From the NCBI GenBank assembly GCA_029964075.1, contig CM057130.1, forward strand, positions 2,046,001 through 2,110,000: DNA of 64,000 bases, in the 5' to 3' direction. The DNA is from Patiria pectinifera. Its lineage: Eukaryota; Echinodermata; Asteroidea; Valvatida; Asterinidae. Below the pieces are notes generated by a model, which saw only the letters and a program-made list of their open reading frames with translations, made no database searches and was not told where the DNA came from. Each line of letters begins with the position of its first letter. Position 1 is the stretch's first letter. Made by a program: the position numbers and the translations under genes. Positions 11,981 through 22,815 of this stretch are shown here, in pieces.

Positions 11981-12727
11981 ATGCTGTGATTGTCGACAAG
12001 GGTCGACAAGGGACCCATGAAGCTTGATCGCATCTAGACTATCTTTAACGATTGCCGCCTAAATCCGGTAAACTTGTTACATTGTATCTTTTGTGACAGC
12101 TCAAGTTACATGATCATTTTCAGATGGTAGTTTTGCTATACACATGACTCGCCACTCGTATGTGTTCCCGGTTCATGCACAGCGCGTATTTTGAATGATG
12201 CAAAGTTATTGGGGGAGGGAATAGTCTGGGAGACCATCGCAAGTTAAATTGAACGTATGCGCTCGTCGACGTTGCCTGACGCTCATGTGAAGACGCTGCT
12301 GATAATAACCACATTCTGACACTTTCTGGAAGTGGTGTGGAACTTTGCGCGCGAACCAGTGCAGTACAGTACGCACATGCTGTGTCCCGTCCATTGATCT
12401 CTATACGGAGATCAATGGTCCCGTAGTGGTAAAACGCGCCCTCTTGTGTCGCAGCACGGAGCCCATATGGAGGCCAAGTGTCCGGAGAAAAGAACTTGTC
12501 CACATTTCGGCGCGGATGTGCGAGTGCAGTTACCACCCCCCCCCCCCTTTGACATCAAAAGCTGTATACGCCACTAGCCTAGGCCCACTTGGAAGTAGAG
12601 CGTCTCCAAACCAGAGCAACTCCCTACCTCCCAAATTAAAAAAAACATTCTTAATGATAAACTTTCTCGAGTGGGGACTTATCATAGTAAAGGCACTTAT
12701 TAGACTTTAATTAATTTGCAATATTTC

Positions 12728-12998
12728 CACCTTTTCCCAATATTGATACATTATCGGTTGATTTTTGATACATTATCGGTTGATACAGTATCCGTTCCGT
12801 GGTGATACATTATCGGATACACTTATTTTGTAGTTACATTATCCGTCGACACGTGATACATTATCGGATACAAATTTTACTACACTACCAGTCAATTTTT
12901 GGTACATTATCGGTTAGTGATACAAAATCGGTCAATTTGTGATACATTATCGGTAGGTGATACGTTATCGGTTGGTTACTACATTATCAGTTGTAACA
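12728..12998 (-). repeat. Right 271-bp terminal inverted repeat, iteron array
   Basis: This is the inverse of 10610-10880 with only scattered differences (for example ACTACCAGTC against GACTGATAGT, and ACAAAATCGG for ATATTGTATC-type positions). It begins CACCTTTTCCCAATATTG and ends CAGTTGTAACA. Confidence 0.85.
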
Positions 12999-13004
12999 AC
13001 GGTG

Positions 13005-14897
13005 CATGCACGAAAGGGTACATGAAACTTGATTGTCCATACAAAGCAACAAATCTTTACCTCTCTGAATGAAAATTAGCCACCAATTCATATATATATA
13101 TATGAATTCTGCTAAATAGCAGAATTCAGCCACGACCTTACGGTCACCCTGAAAGCAGACTATACATGCAGTAATAGTACGCTTTATCATGGTCAGGTAC
13201 AGTGTCCCGCTCACTTTGTAATGTTGTTATGAGCAGGGACGCAGAAATTTCGGTAAACTGTTAGCTGTAAAGAACGAGGCGTTATGCAAATGGTTCGCAA
13301 TAAAACACTTCACCTTTTGAACAGTAAGATATATAGGCCCTACGCTAAGACGATTTCAAACAGTTGGTCTCCAAGGCCTGTAACACGGAACACCAAAACC
13401 CACGGGAAACCAGTAGATCTGTACTCACGTCACGTACGGCGGAGTCCGGCGGCCGATATCATTTGACCAGTCGAAACTCAGTATCATAACGCAATGCAAA
13501 TTGCACAATGGGTCAGTGGTCCACAATGGCCTAGTCCTCGTGATATCACTTTTGTGAACAAATTTGTCTTGCAATGCGATTACTCATTGAACAAATAGTA
13601 CATCTAGATCAGTGCACAAAGGCAGTCAACAAGACTTAGGCCTAGTACTCGTGGTTTAACCTGAAAAGAGTTAATCTTACAGACTTGAAATTCAGCCTTC
13701 GAGTACATAGACAACTATAATATTGTCGATCCCCATTTAAGTTAGAGAACAGGATATTTATAGGCATGAAAATGATCCAACACGAAAGATTAGTTTCTTT
13801 AAAAGAGACAGAGTCAGCTTTTATGGGAGCCCTTTCGCATATTGGGTGGGTCGTTCCCCCCCCCAAACCCCCCCCCCCCCACCATTTCTCGACCAAACCC
13901 TGGCTACGCGGACAGTCTAGCTACCTTGCATGCAAAAGATTTAGACGATTTGTTACGACTTAAATTTTCTATATAATGTATATTTCACATCGATATTGTT
14001 TATTGCTTTACAATGATCTCCCGCTGATGCCATACTTCCCTTGAATTTGAACGTAGGCTATACGTACTGGTGCAGCATTTTGTGAATGAACTTCCGTATG
14101 ATATACCATTTCACTGAGACCGTTCACAAGGTATTTGATACCAGTCCTATCTTCATTTTCAGCAAGGATTAATTTTCTCGTTTTTGCTAGGAAGTCCCAC
14201 TTTTTTCGGGTAATTGCATGTACCTATACGTGTCTAAAAAACATAAGTAGGCCTATACTATAGGCCTGTATGAAAACATTCAGCTTAAGGATGTCACTCC
14301 TAATTGTTTCATTTTATTTGAGGAACTTCAATTGTACATGAAATCACGGGCACATTCTACATGAGTGAATGATCCATATTGAAGCCAAGTCTGTTCAAAC
14401 AACAAAGTTGACGACTTAAAATGTATCCTCATTGTATTTCTTAAAGATTATTTATTGTCCGTACTATTTTGGGGTTACAACCTGACAAATAGACCCAGTG
14501 TTAACTTTTAACTTTTCTCAGCACTACAAAAGATATTCGAATACGGCGTTGAACTGCAACCGGACCCTCGTTTAATTTTGGAATAATTATATCGAATTAT
14601 ATTCGGCCTCACAACTTATTCAGTTTGCGCGGGATTTGCGTTGAAGTATCAGCCCAGTCTATGTTTGGAAGAAAAAAACAGTGAAAACCCATGCCCAACC
14701 TTTGGTCACGAAACACGCCGTTCGTCACAAACACTCATTCTGATTCCACAAATCATTCATTTACTGGCTGAACGTTGGAAAGTACCGTTATTTCTTGATT
14801 TCTTCTCAAATGACAGCAACCCAGATGGACATTTACAAACGACAGCAGTTAACCCAGAGGGAATTTCATGGGGTGTTTAGTATACCAGTTCGATCTT
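13005..14897. other. Intergenic stretch without a recognised gene
   Basis: No exon with family similarity or convincing splice sites was seen. There is a short AATTCATATATATATATATG tract at 13085-13107, a GAATTCTGCTA/TAGCAGAATTC hairpin at 13106-13127, and a C-homopolymer at 13858-13880. Confidence 0.5.
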
Positions 14898-15304
14898 TTA
14901 ACCCTAATCAGGCCGGGTTATTTTGACCATCTCTCAGCCGGGGGGCGGGATTCCGCCCCCCCCCCCCAAGATCTCAGCCATCGAGTGACGAAAAATTTTG
15001 AAACTCGGTTCATGCATAGAACAACTCATCATAAACATACCAAAGAAATTTCATGACTATAGGTCAAAGGGTTTTGGAATTATGGTTAATTAATTATTCA
15101 TATGTGGTAATTCTGCTCTGTGTACACGACGTATATAATATGGGAAAATTCAGTTTTCACGGTGCGTAGCGCCGGAACATTTTTCGCTACGCGGCAACCC
15201 GTGGTCCGATTTTTATGTTTTTGGTATCAAAAGATGCACAAGGCTCGAGGCTAAAAAGTCATAACTACGAAAGCCCTGTAGTGCCATCAAGTATATATTT
15301 TGTC

Positions 15305-15752
15305 CAAGTTCGTTTTTACGAGATTTTTTTTCTCGAAGCTCGTTTTTACGAGATTTTTTTTCTCGAAGTTCGTTTTTACGAGATTTTTTTTCTCGAAGTT
15401 CGTTTTTACGAGATTTTTTTTCTCGAAGTTCGTTTTTACGAGATTTTTTTTCTCGAAGTTCGTTTTGACGAGATTTTTTTTCTCGAAGTTCGTTTTGACG
15501 AGATTTTTTTTCTCGAAGTTCGTTTTGACGAGATTTTTTTTCTCGAAGTTCGTTTTGACGAGATTTTTTTTCTCGAAGTTCGTTTTGACGAGATTTTTTT
15601 TCTCGAAGTTCGTTTTGACGAGATTTTTTTTCTCGAAGTTCGTTTTTATGAGATACATTTTCTCGAAGTTCGTTTTTATGAGATACATTTTCTCGAAGTT
15701 TGTTTTTATGAGATACATTTTCTCGAAGTTCGTTTTTATGAGATACATTTTA
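15305..15752 (+). repeat. 30-bp tandem array, left arm
   Basis: There are about 15 head-to-tail copies of a 30-mer built as TTCGTTTTTACGAGA, a T-run, then CTCGAAG. Variants cluster by position: TTTTTACGAGA copies outermost, GTTTTGACGAGA in the middle, and TTTTTATGAGATACATTT in the innermost four. That grading indicates local duplication of neighbouring units. Confidence 0.9.
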
Positions 15753-15814
15753 CGGAGTTACGGAGTTTTATGAAGTTACGGAGCCCCTAAAGGGACATCC
15801 AAAATTATTTTTTT

Positions 15815-15925
15815 ATCTCGTGCGCACGACATAATATCTCGTGCGCACGAGATAATTATCACGTGCGCACGACATATATCTCGTGCGCACGACATAATAT
15901 CTCGTGCGCACGACATACATCTCAT
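15815..15925. repeat. CTCGTGCGCACGAG palindrome cluster, left arm
   Basis: Five copies of ATCTCGTGCGCACGA(C/G) spaced about 18-24 bases apart, each itself a perfect or near-perfect palindrome. They resemble a protein-binding cluster, possibly for a transposase. Confidence 0.75.
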
Positions 15926-15939
15926 GGAATGTCGGACAC

Positions 15940-16106
15940 TTCGCCCCATTTCCACGTCGCCCCATGTCACTTCGCCCCTAACCACATCGCCCCATCCCCA
16001 CTTCGCCCCATCCCCACATCGCCCCATCCCCACTTCGCCCCATTCTCACTTCGCCCCATTCTCACTTCGCCACATCCCCAATTCGCCACATCCCCACTTC
16101 GCCCTA
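15940..16106 (+). repeat. 16-bp GCCCCATCCCCACTTC tandem array, left arm
   Basis: About ten imperfect units of CTTCGCCCCATCCCCA, ending at CTTCGCCCTAGC. The inverted counterpart is at 16363-16540. Confidence 0.85.
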
Positions 16107-16362
16107 GCTTTTACATGTAAAAAAAATCTCATCTAAATGTATTTTATTGGCTTAAAAACAATTCCAACAGATTCACTAATTGCTAACCAACGGAAAGAAT
16201 TAGCCCACCAATATTGACCAAATGAACAATTCATAACAAACCTCTCAAGCTATCACTCTCCCCTACCGAGAAAAAAAGCTTGAAGTAAAAGATCCAACTT
16301 TGTTCCCAACCCGGCTATACCAACCCGTCTCCCACTTATCTGAGAACGACAATACCAATCTA

Positions 16363-16540
16363 CATGGGGCGAAGTGGGGATGGGGCTAAGTGGGGATGGG
16401 GCGAAGCGGGGATGGGGCGAAGTGGGGATGGGCGAAGCGGGGATGGGGCGAAGTGGAATTGGGGCGAAGTGGGGATGGGGCGAAGTGGTTAGGGGCGAAG
16501 TGACATGGGGCGACGTGGAAATGGGGCGAAGCGTCCGACA
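16363..16540 (-). repeat. 16-bp GAAGTGGGGATGGGGC tandem array, right arm
   Basis: Inverse of the left-arm array, with about eleven imperfect units including the matching irregular units TGGTTAGGGGCGAAGTGACA and CGACGTGGAAATGGGG. Confidence 0.85.
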
Positions 16541-16654
16541 CCCATCTCATGCGCAGGAAAAATATATCTCGTGCGCACGAGATATTATGTCGTGCGCACG
16601 AGATAAGAAAATAATTTTGGATGTCCTTTTAGGGGCTCCGTAACTTTAACTCCG

Positions 16655-17105
16655 TAAAATATATCTCATAAAAACGAACTTCGAGAAAATGTATCTCATA
16701 AAAACGAACTTCAAGAAAATGTATCTCATAAAAACGAACTTCGAGAAAATGTATCTCATAAAAACGAACTTCGAGAAAATGTATCTCATAAAAACGAACT
16801 TCGAGAAAATGTATCTCATAAAAACGAACTTCGAGAAAAAAAATCTCGTCAAAACGAACTTCGAGAAAAAAAATCTCATAAAAACGAACTTCGAGAAAAA
16901 AAATCTCGTCAAAACGAACTTCGAGAAAAAAAATCTCGTCAAAACGAACTTCGAGAAAAAAAATCTCGTCAAAACGAACTTCGAGAAAAAAAATCTCGTC
17001 AAAACGAACTTCGAGAAAAAAAAATCTCGTAAAAACGAACTTCGAGAAAAAAAATCTCGTAAAAACGAACTTCGAGAAAAAAAATCTCGTCAAAACGAAC
17101 TTGGA
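16655..17105 (-). repeat. 30-bp tandem array, right arm
   Basis: Inverse of the left array with about 15 units. AAATGTATCTCATAAAAACG units are innermost and CTCGTCAAAACG/CTCGTAAAAACG units outermost, mirroring the left arm. One unit at about 16865-16885 has CTCATAAAAACG out of order, and one has an extra A. Confidence 0.9.
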
Positions 17106-17241
17106 CAAAATATATACTTGATGGCACTACAGGGCTTTCGTACATAACAGCTCGGGTCGCGAATTATTTTTTAAGGCTATCGCAGAAAAAGTTGAGGGGG
17201 GGGGGGGAGGGTGGATTCCGCCCCGGCCCTTTTAGGGTTAA

Positions 17242-17862
17242 CCCTAAAAAGGACCGGGTTATTTTGACCATCTCACTGCCGGAGGGGGGGGGGCGATTTC
17301 GTCTTCCCCCTACCCCTCAGATCTCGGCCATCGAGTGACGAAAAATTATGAAACTCGGTACTTCATATGTACATACCCAAGAAATTTCATGCCTATATAA
17401 GATTTGAGGATTTGCATGGTGGGGTATCGGTATCGTTTCGGTTTGCGGTAACACCATGTGGTAATAACTACTGCTTAGAAGATATTAGTTCTGAAAAGAA
17501 CTTGTCCTGCTTATTGTCAACTTTGCTAGAGACCAAAGACAAGTTCGTTTAGAACTTACAGCAGGACTGTTCTTATCAGAACAAAAAACTACTTAGCAAA
17601 GTTGACAATAAGCAGGACAAGTTCTTTTCAGAACTAATATCTTCTAAGCAGTAGTTATTACCACATGGTGTTACCGCAAACCGAAACGATACCAAATGTC
17701 ATGCCTATTGGTTAAAGGGTTCAACATGTTATGTTGTTGGTACTCAACAAATGTGCGAGACTTGAGGCTAAAAAGTCTGGACAGTTCTGGTCGTGAAAAA
17801 AATGCAGGGGTATCGCGGAAAAATTTGAAGGGGGGGCGCATTCCGCCCCTGCCCTTTTATGG
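17242..17862 (+). mobile_element. piggyBac-like MITE B (TTAA-flanked), interrupted
   Basis: Bounded by TTAA at 17238-17241 (shared with copy A) and 17863-17866. It begins CCCTAAAAAGGACCGGG and ends with an inverted, one-base-variant CCCTTTTATGG. Interior words (TTATTTTGACCATCTC, GCCATCGAGTGACGAAAAA, AAGAAATTTCATG) match copy A in the same orientation. About 310-360 bp without its insertion. Confidence 0.75.
17397..17699. mobile_element. Foldback element with 100-bp perfect arms and 9-bp TSD
   Basis: Flanked by CATGCCTAT at 17388-17396 and 17700-17708, a 9-bp target duplication inside MITE B. The arms 17429-17528 and 17594-17693 are exact 100-bp inverted copies as far as I can read, separated by 65 bases. 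The sequence GGTAACACCATGTG...TTCTGAAAAGAAC recurs in divergent copies near 46374-46530 and, more weakly, 30228-30350. Confidence 0.8.
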
Positions 17863-18540
17863 TTAATCAAGGAAATGTTTTGGTAATACATGTACTTGTA
17901 ATATTGGTGCGGTAGACGTTTAGGATAAATACAAAGTATGCCTATGTGCCTTGGAATCTGGTGAGAGAATTAAGGAGGTGCATGTCCACTTCAAAATCTT
18001 CTTCAAGTTCTTCTGTTTAAATGTTTAATAAATAGGCATCGTTTTAATTTTGCTCTCAACCCCCCCCCCCTCTTTTCCCCCTCTTTTTTTCGAGAGGGAA
18101 CCCCCAGGCACGCTTTACTGTCTGAGGAAATCGCGTTCATCATTACTGAGGATTTGGGATGATCAAGCCGATGTGATATAAAATTTGGACTCCCATAAAA
18201 TCCGGTACTTTTACTTTAACCATCACACGTGACCTGTCGCTGTCCCATAATTATTCACTTAATAGGCATGCGCAAAAGAACCAGCGAGTATTTCATAGAG
18301 TCCGAATTCACACTAAACCTGCCATGCGCTGGTTCTTATTCGAAGTAAGAATCGATGATGGACCGGGAATCAGGCTGCATCCGAATCAGCTGTCTAGAGC
18401 TATGTCTAGGTACGGTCTGCATGGTCCGCCCCCATTGAAAATATCCGGCGGGGACTCGCTGACGTAGACGTAGCCGAAGCTCTTGAAGCCGTTTCGGACA
18501 CGGCCTATGTCTGGGAACCAAGTGTTACCGCTTGGCGACT

Positions 18541-20989
18541 ATGGAGGGCGGTGTTTATCCAATTACGGAGAAAAAAATGGCGGACGACAGACCCGTTGCT
18601 AATCAAAACAATCGGGATTCAGAGCCGATTGAAAATGGATTAGACAATAACGTCAACCAAAATGGACATGATGCACCTGATAGGGCCGGAAGTGGCAGCC
18701 TTAGAGATTTCGTATCAAGGAATTACCACGATCAAAGAGTGAGTAGCTCCACATTTTAACCGTAGCTTTTACTCTTTTTTTTTACGCATCAGGCTCTACG
18801 TTCGAACTTCATGACGTTCATGACGTTCATGTCTTTTGTCATGACGTTTTATGATGAGCTTGATAAGCTGCAGTTAAGAAAGACAAGTAAGTTGGACAAG
18901 AGAACTGAACAAGTGTCATTTAGAGTTGTATTGGTACTATTGGTATTTATTTTCCGATGAATTTGTGGACTTTTTCTGTGTTTTTTTACTGCATTTTTCA
19001 AAAATAAAAAAATAATAAAAAAATCCAGGCGGCCGCCAAAAAGGAAGCGGGCGGGGACGAGAAACATGTTTTTTCTTTTATTTCGTCTTACGACTGATTC
19101 ATCCAAGTAGGAAGAATTACATAATTACTCTGCATACTTAAACATGCCTAGATGAACAGCTGCAGCCCTTTATAAATTATAACGCCATTCGAAATTCCCC
19201 TTGCTCTTGTAAAAATGTTAGGTTTAATAATAAAAATAAAAATAATCAATAACATTAATAATAATGCAAACTTGTCTTGGAGGAGGTATCGGCCAGGTTA
19301 GACACTGATGGCGCATAATGTATCAATAAACAGTTATGATTTACACGGCAAAAATATATCAAAAAAAGAAAAAGAGGTGAACAAATAGTAGTTTAGGGAA
19401 AATTTGAAAGATTGCAATGAAGAACACTGTCGTAATTCAAATGGAAGATTGTTCCAGATTAATTGAAATTAATTATAATCACTATAATCGTGGCGATCGT
19501 GTAGTGTAGGGCCCCTGTTTTGTTTTGATCAAATTAAAGTCAAAAATGTTTTTATTGCTCAAAAATCACCTTTACAATCAAACTCAGACTTTTATCCATT
19601 CGAATGACCCCCGTTTTGCAATTTTGAACAGTTTCTTGGGGAGAAATCACGATTTTCCTGCGCGGTTTGTGCCTTTGCGATTCAGCGCGCTGTGCGTGCT
19701 CACGGTACATTGCGCGGTGATCGCCATCCTTATTTCGGGTTGCGTGTTGTCGGTGCGCTGCTAATCACCATTTTACCCCCAAATTTCTCTCAAAAAAATC
19801 AAAACCCTGCCCTCTATCTATGACATACCAGTTTATTGAAAATGTCGCCAACTAGTTTGGAAGGTCAAATAATTTTAAAGTGGATTAAATTGTTCCCTTA
19901 CACGATCGCCATAATCATGATAACAGTATAACTTAGATAAGAAAATATCTTCACTAGTTCCATCTTCTGGCTCGTCTTATGTTATGTACAGGTTTCTGGC
20001 ACAGCTGTAGAGATGTCACAGGCTGATGAAGAGAGGAGGAATAACTTCTTTCAGAGGGCAATCAGTGAAAGTCAGCGGTGAGTTAAGTTGACACTTTTGT
20101 CTTGTTTTTTTTGTTGACGAACCATTTTCATGTCCTAAAAAGTCAAAGTTAGCAGGGAAAATGTTACAGCATTTACCGACAAAATACTTGGAATTTTTCG
20201 GACCAGTCTCATAGGGTTTGTGCACAGGGTTACAAGTGATGTCCAGGTATGGAACCCTTTCCCAAGTGACTTTGTGCACAAACCTCATGGGAGATATTGA
20301 GAAACAAACACTCCAACTTGAAAAAAAAGGGACAATGAGGGTCCTAATAATAGTGTGTGTTGTGTTGGCAGAGAGTGGAGGCTGCAGTGTTCCTCCTCAC
20401 CCTCTAATAGACTCATGAACATCTTCATCCCTTAAAAATTCGTTAAAGAGCCATTTTCCCTTGAAATTACAGTTAACTAAATTTTCACAGATTTTTCAAC
20501 ATATTAAGCCAGATTAGGTGTCCGTCAAAACACCCTTAAGAAAGTCCTTTGTTACCAATGGAGATAGACCCAGTGTACTGCTATGTATAACCAATGATAA
20601 TCCTCAGTGGCCAGGGTCATTAAAAAAACGTGAAAACGCCCTTACAGGATTAGTCCCAGATAAGCCCCATGTAAAAGTCCGTGAAACATCTCTTAAAGAT
20701 TCTTTTCACAAAGAAGTGGACTTTTGAATGAAAATTTAAGGGATCAGATGTTCATATTACCTTGTGTCTTTTGTTGGTGTTTAATCAGTATCGTGTCCGT
20801 CTTTTTCCGCACACCAGGATGAGTGCTGAAGTCGACCGATGCCAGCAGAGGCACGAGGCGCTGCAGGCAGAGTTGGGCGCAGGCAACCTACACGCCTGGA
20901 CCATGGAGCATGCGTCACAGGTCACCGTGACCCTACCCAGTCATTCACAGTCAGCGATACCAGAACTTCAGGAGTCCATGGACGAATAA
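18541..20989 (+). CDS. Small three-exon gene, 151-aa protein of unrecognised family
   Basis: Exons 18541-18738, 19992-20077 and 20818-20989 (TAA at 20987-20989) join in frame through GT-AG introns (donors AGA|GTGAGT and CG|GTGAGT). Starting at the ATG (18541), the protein is 151 residues, hydrophilic and without membrane segments or signal peptide. Residues about 1-50 are Asn/Asp-rich and probably disordered. Residues about 52-66 read GSLRDFVSRNYHDQR. Residues about 74-120 are charged and helical (ADEERRNNFFQRAISESQ, CQQRHEALQAEL), probably a short coiled coil. The C-terminus is Ser/Gln-rich and ends ESMDE. I do not recognise the family. It is convergent with KIF9, their stops about 1.8 kb apart. 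Base composition around the start is richer in GC than the flanks, as expected at a promoter. Confidence 0.75.
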
Positions 20990-21764
20990 TAGTTCCTTCT
21001 ATAGATTATGCATTGGGTGTGTCTCAGAGGCTGTTCTTTGTTATTTTAATCTAGTAACAATGAATGCACCAAAAGTTTTCTCATGCCTATCCACACAGTA
21101 CAATACATCGACCTCTAACTCTGCCTTAAGGCATAAGGTCTATTATGGAAGTGATCATTACTATTAAGGCCCCGCTAAGCATCTGTGGGGGAGGAGGGAA
21201 TCTGGAAAAAAGAGTCCCACATATGGTCTTGCCAGGTTTCTTGGGTTTTTAGGGTTTTGGTTAAATTATAGCGCCTTCTTTTGGGGGGTCTTTTACTTTT
21301 GAATAATCCAGTCACAGTGCTTTTATGCCTAAAATTAAATGTGTATTAACACAAAGCATGTTGCTCTTTTATGTGGTTAAGTGTTGTGCTGATTCTGTAG
21401 TGAACATGTAGGCTGATTGAATGCCTGCCAGTACGGTGTATTTACATCGTGCATGTAAAGCCGAATTTAAACCTTCATGACTTCTGTAATAGTGCAGAAC
21501 TTCCAGTCATCGTACCTGTGAGCTGTTTGATTGAATTGATCGTTTTTGTTTAGTGTGCAAGCTGGCAGTGTGTGAGGTTGGGACACGTCTTTGGGTTTCC
21601 AAAAACATTAGGGGGCAGTTCAGTGTCCCCATATCTCTGTTCCTATATCACATACAATAGAAAACTACCCAACCAATATGGTCAGTATTCTAACCATTTT
21701 GAAAATGAAAATCAAAATACTCTCATGCATTTAGCGGTCTGTAAATAACTGTATTGTAAGTTTC

Positions 21765-21770
21765 AATAAA
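21765..21770 (+). promoter_or_regulatory. Polyadenylation signal AATAAA for the 151-aa gene
   Basis: AATAAA about 780 bases after the stop, followed by an A-rich stretch. It would give a moderately long 3' UTR ending about 1 kb before the KIF9 stop. Confidence 0.45.
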
Positions 21771-22815
21771 ACAAGAAAACAAAATAATGACTGCTGTCGA
21801 ATTTCTTCGGTTTCAATTCACTCTTTTAATGCTCAGAAACAGGACTACCAGCCCACTGTCTGTTATGTGTTAGTGAAGGTACATTATATTACAAAGAGGA
21901 CGGATTATAGTCAATGAATTCCATATGTACATCAGTAATAATTACAAAACAAGCCTAGGACTTTTTTAACTTAACCAAAACAAAAAAATTCTTCAGCAAA
22001 GGATGTGGACGGCTTTCTTTTAAATGTTGACGTGTGTAGTGACCAATTTACAAATACTGAATTTGTTTTCAGAACGTTCATTCAATGATCTCTAAAGCAC
22101 ACATGCGCAAGTAATGCCTACATCTAATTTGAAAACATAATTCTAAAACGTAACACTATAAATACAGATGTACAGAACATCCATACCTCAAATATTCACG
22201 GGAAAGGTGGTGTATGCACGATGCTCTAGTCAACGTACATTTACTTTGACCATTTAGCAGTAGCTACTTTCTGAATGATCACAAGTTGAAGAATGATGCA
22301 TATGCTGATCTAAGAGTTTGCACCAAGGTCGATAATAAGGCGGCAGCCTCGATTAGCTGCTGCAATTATCCTAAAAGCCAACGTCAGATGCTCATGAGAG
22401 GCTCGCGTGAACCCTCGGACATTCAATGTTAAATCAGTTAAGGTGGGTAATTACATCAGACCTAACAAGAATACGTAACTCCTTCATCTAAAGACAATTC
22501 CACAAAGCCTCTTGAGGTGTCTCATTCTTTCTGACTGACGTAAACGAAAAGGAAATGCTGGTTTAGAAAAATAAAAGAAAAGAATTTATACATGTACATG
22601 AAATGGGTTTACAGATTTTTAATTGAAACCAAAACCCAAAAAGGAAGAAAAAAGTTTGAAATAATTTGTAACATTTTACTAGGACAATATTGCAATCATA
22701 TTGACAGCGACCCCTGTCTTTACTAAATGTATACACCGTGTAAGGGCATAGCTTTGAGTAAATTTGGGATGGATTTTTAGAATTGTTTTTCATGGATGGA
22801 ACAGTATAAACAGCG

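Larger units (their letters stand above)
10610..12998. mobile_element. Long-TIR transposon-like element with iteron termini and 6-bp TSD
   Basis: The element is 2389 bp and flanked by the direct repeat ACGGTG (10604-10609 and 12999-13004). It starts TGTTACAACTGATAATGTAG and ends with the inverse. The two termini (10610-10880 and 12728-12998) are each 271 bp and near-perfect inverted copies. They are built from repeated GATAATGTATCA / CCGATAATG words at irregular spacing, with unique punctuation such as CACGTGTCGACGG. The interior has no convincing ORF and contains a nested MITE (11609-11980) plus G/C homopolymer runs, so it is non-autonomous. A 6-bp duplication fits a few DNA-transposon superfamilies and Polinton-type elements, but the terminal bases do not let me assign one. 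Confidence 0.85.
15266..17142. mobile_element. 1.9-kb foldback (giant palindrome) element with 6-bp TSD
   Basis: Flanked by CATAAC at 15260-15265 and 17143-17148. Compared with the uninterrupted homologue near 61390-61410 this is an exact target duplication. Termini are TACGAAAGCCCTGTAGTGCC and its inverse. Almost the whole element is an inverted repeat. From the outside in, each arm has a 38-bp end, a 30-bp tandem array (about 15 units), a short TACGGAGTTACGGAG/TAGGGGC linker, ATCTCGTGCGCACGAGAT-type palindromes, and a GCCCCATCCCCACTTC array. These surround a unique centre at about 16107-16362. The long reading frames through the arrays are by-products of a 30-bp period divisible by three. 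It is non-autonomous; the superfamily is not certain. Confidence 0.85.
14902..17237 (+). mobile_element. piggyBac-like MITE A (TTAA-flanked), interrupted
   Basis: Bounded by TTAA at 14898-14901 and 17238-17241. The termini are CCCTAATCAGGCCGGG and, inverted, CGGCCCTTTTAGGG. TTAA target sites plus termini beginning CCCT are the signature of piggyBac-type transposons. Without the foldback insertion (15266-17142 and its 6-bp TSD) the host element is about 453 bp with no ORF, so non-autonomous. It directly abuts copy B through a shared TTAA. A related copy is at 61312-61552, and the satellite at 61553-64000 matches its interior. Confidence 0.75.

Noticed and set aside
12120..12710. Overlapping frames of 121 and 138 codons on opposite strands
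   Set aside because: They lie inside the transposon-like element, show no family motif or splice signals, and are shadows of each other.
10610..12998. Polinton/Maverick element
   Set aside because: The 6-bp TSD and long TIRs fit, but no polymerase, integrase or capsid fragments were seen, the size is far too small, and the terminal bases are not the usual ones. A non-autonomous derivative cannot be excluded.
15305..15752. CRISPR-like regular array
   Set aside because: Units are contiguous with no variable spacers, the genome is eukaryotic, and the array is mirrored in the other arm of a foldback element.
15215..15790. Long reading frames on both strands across the 30-bp arrays (also 16629-17147)
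   Set aside because: They exist only because the 30-bp unit is divisible by three and lacks stops. The peptides are pure repeats with no start context or splice sites.
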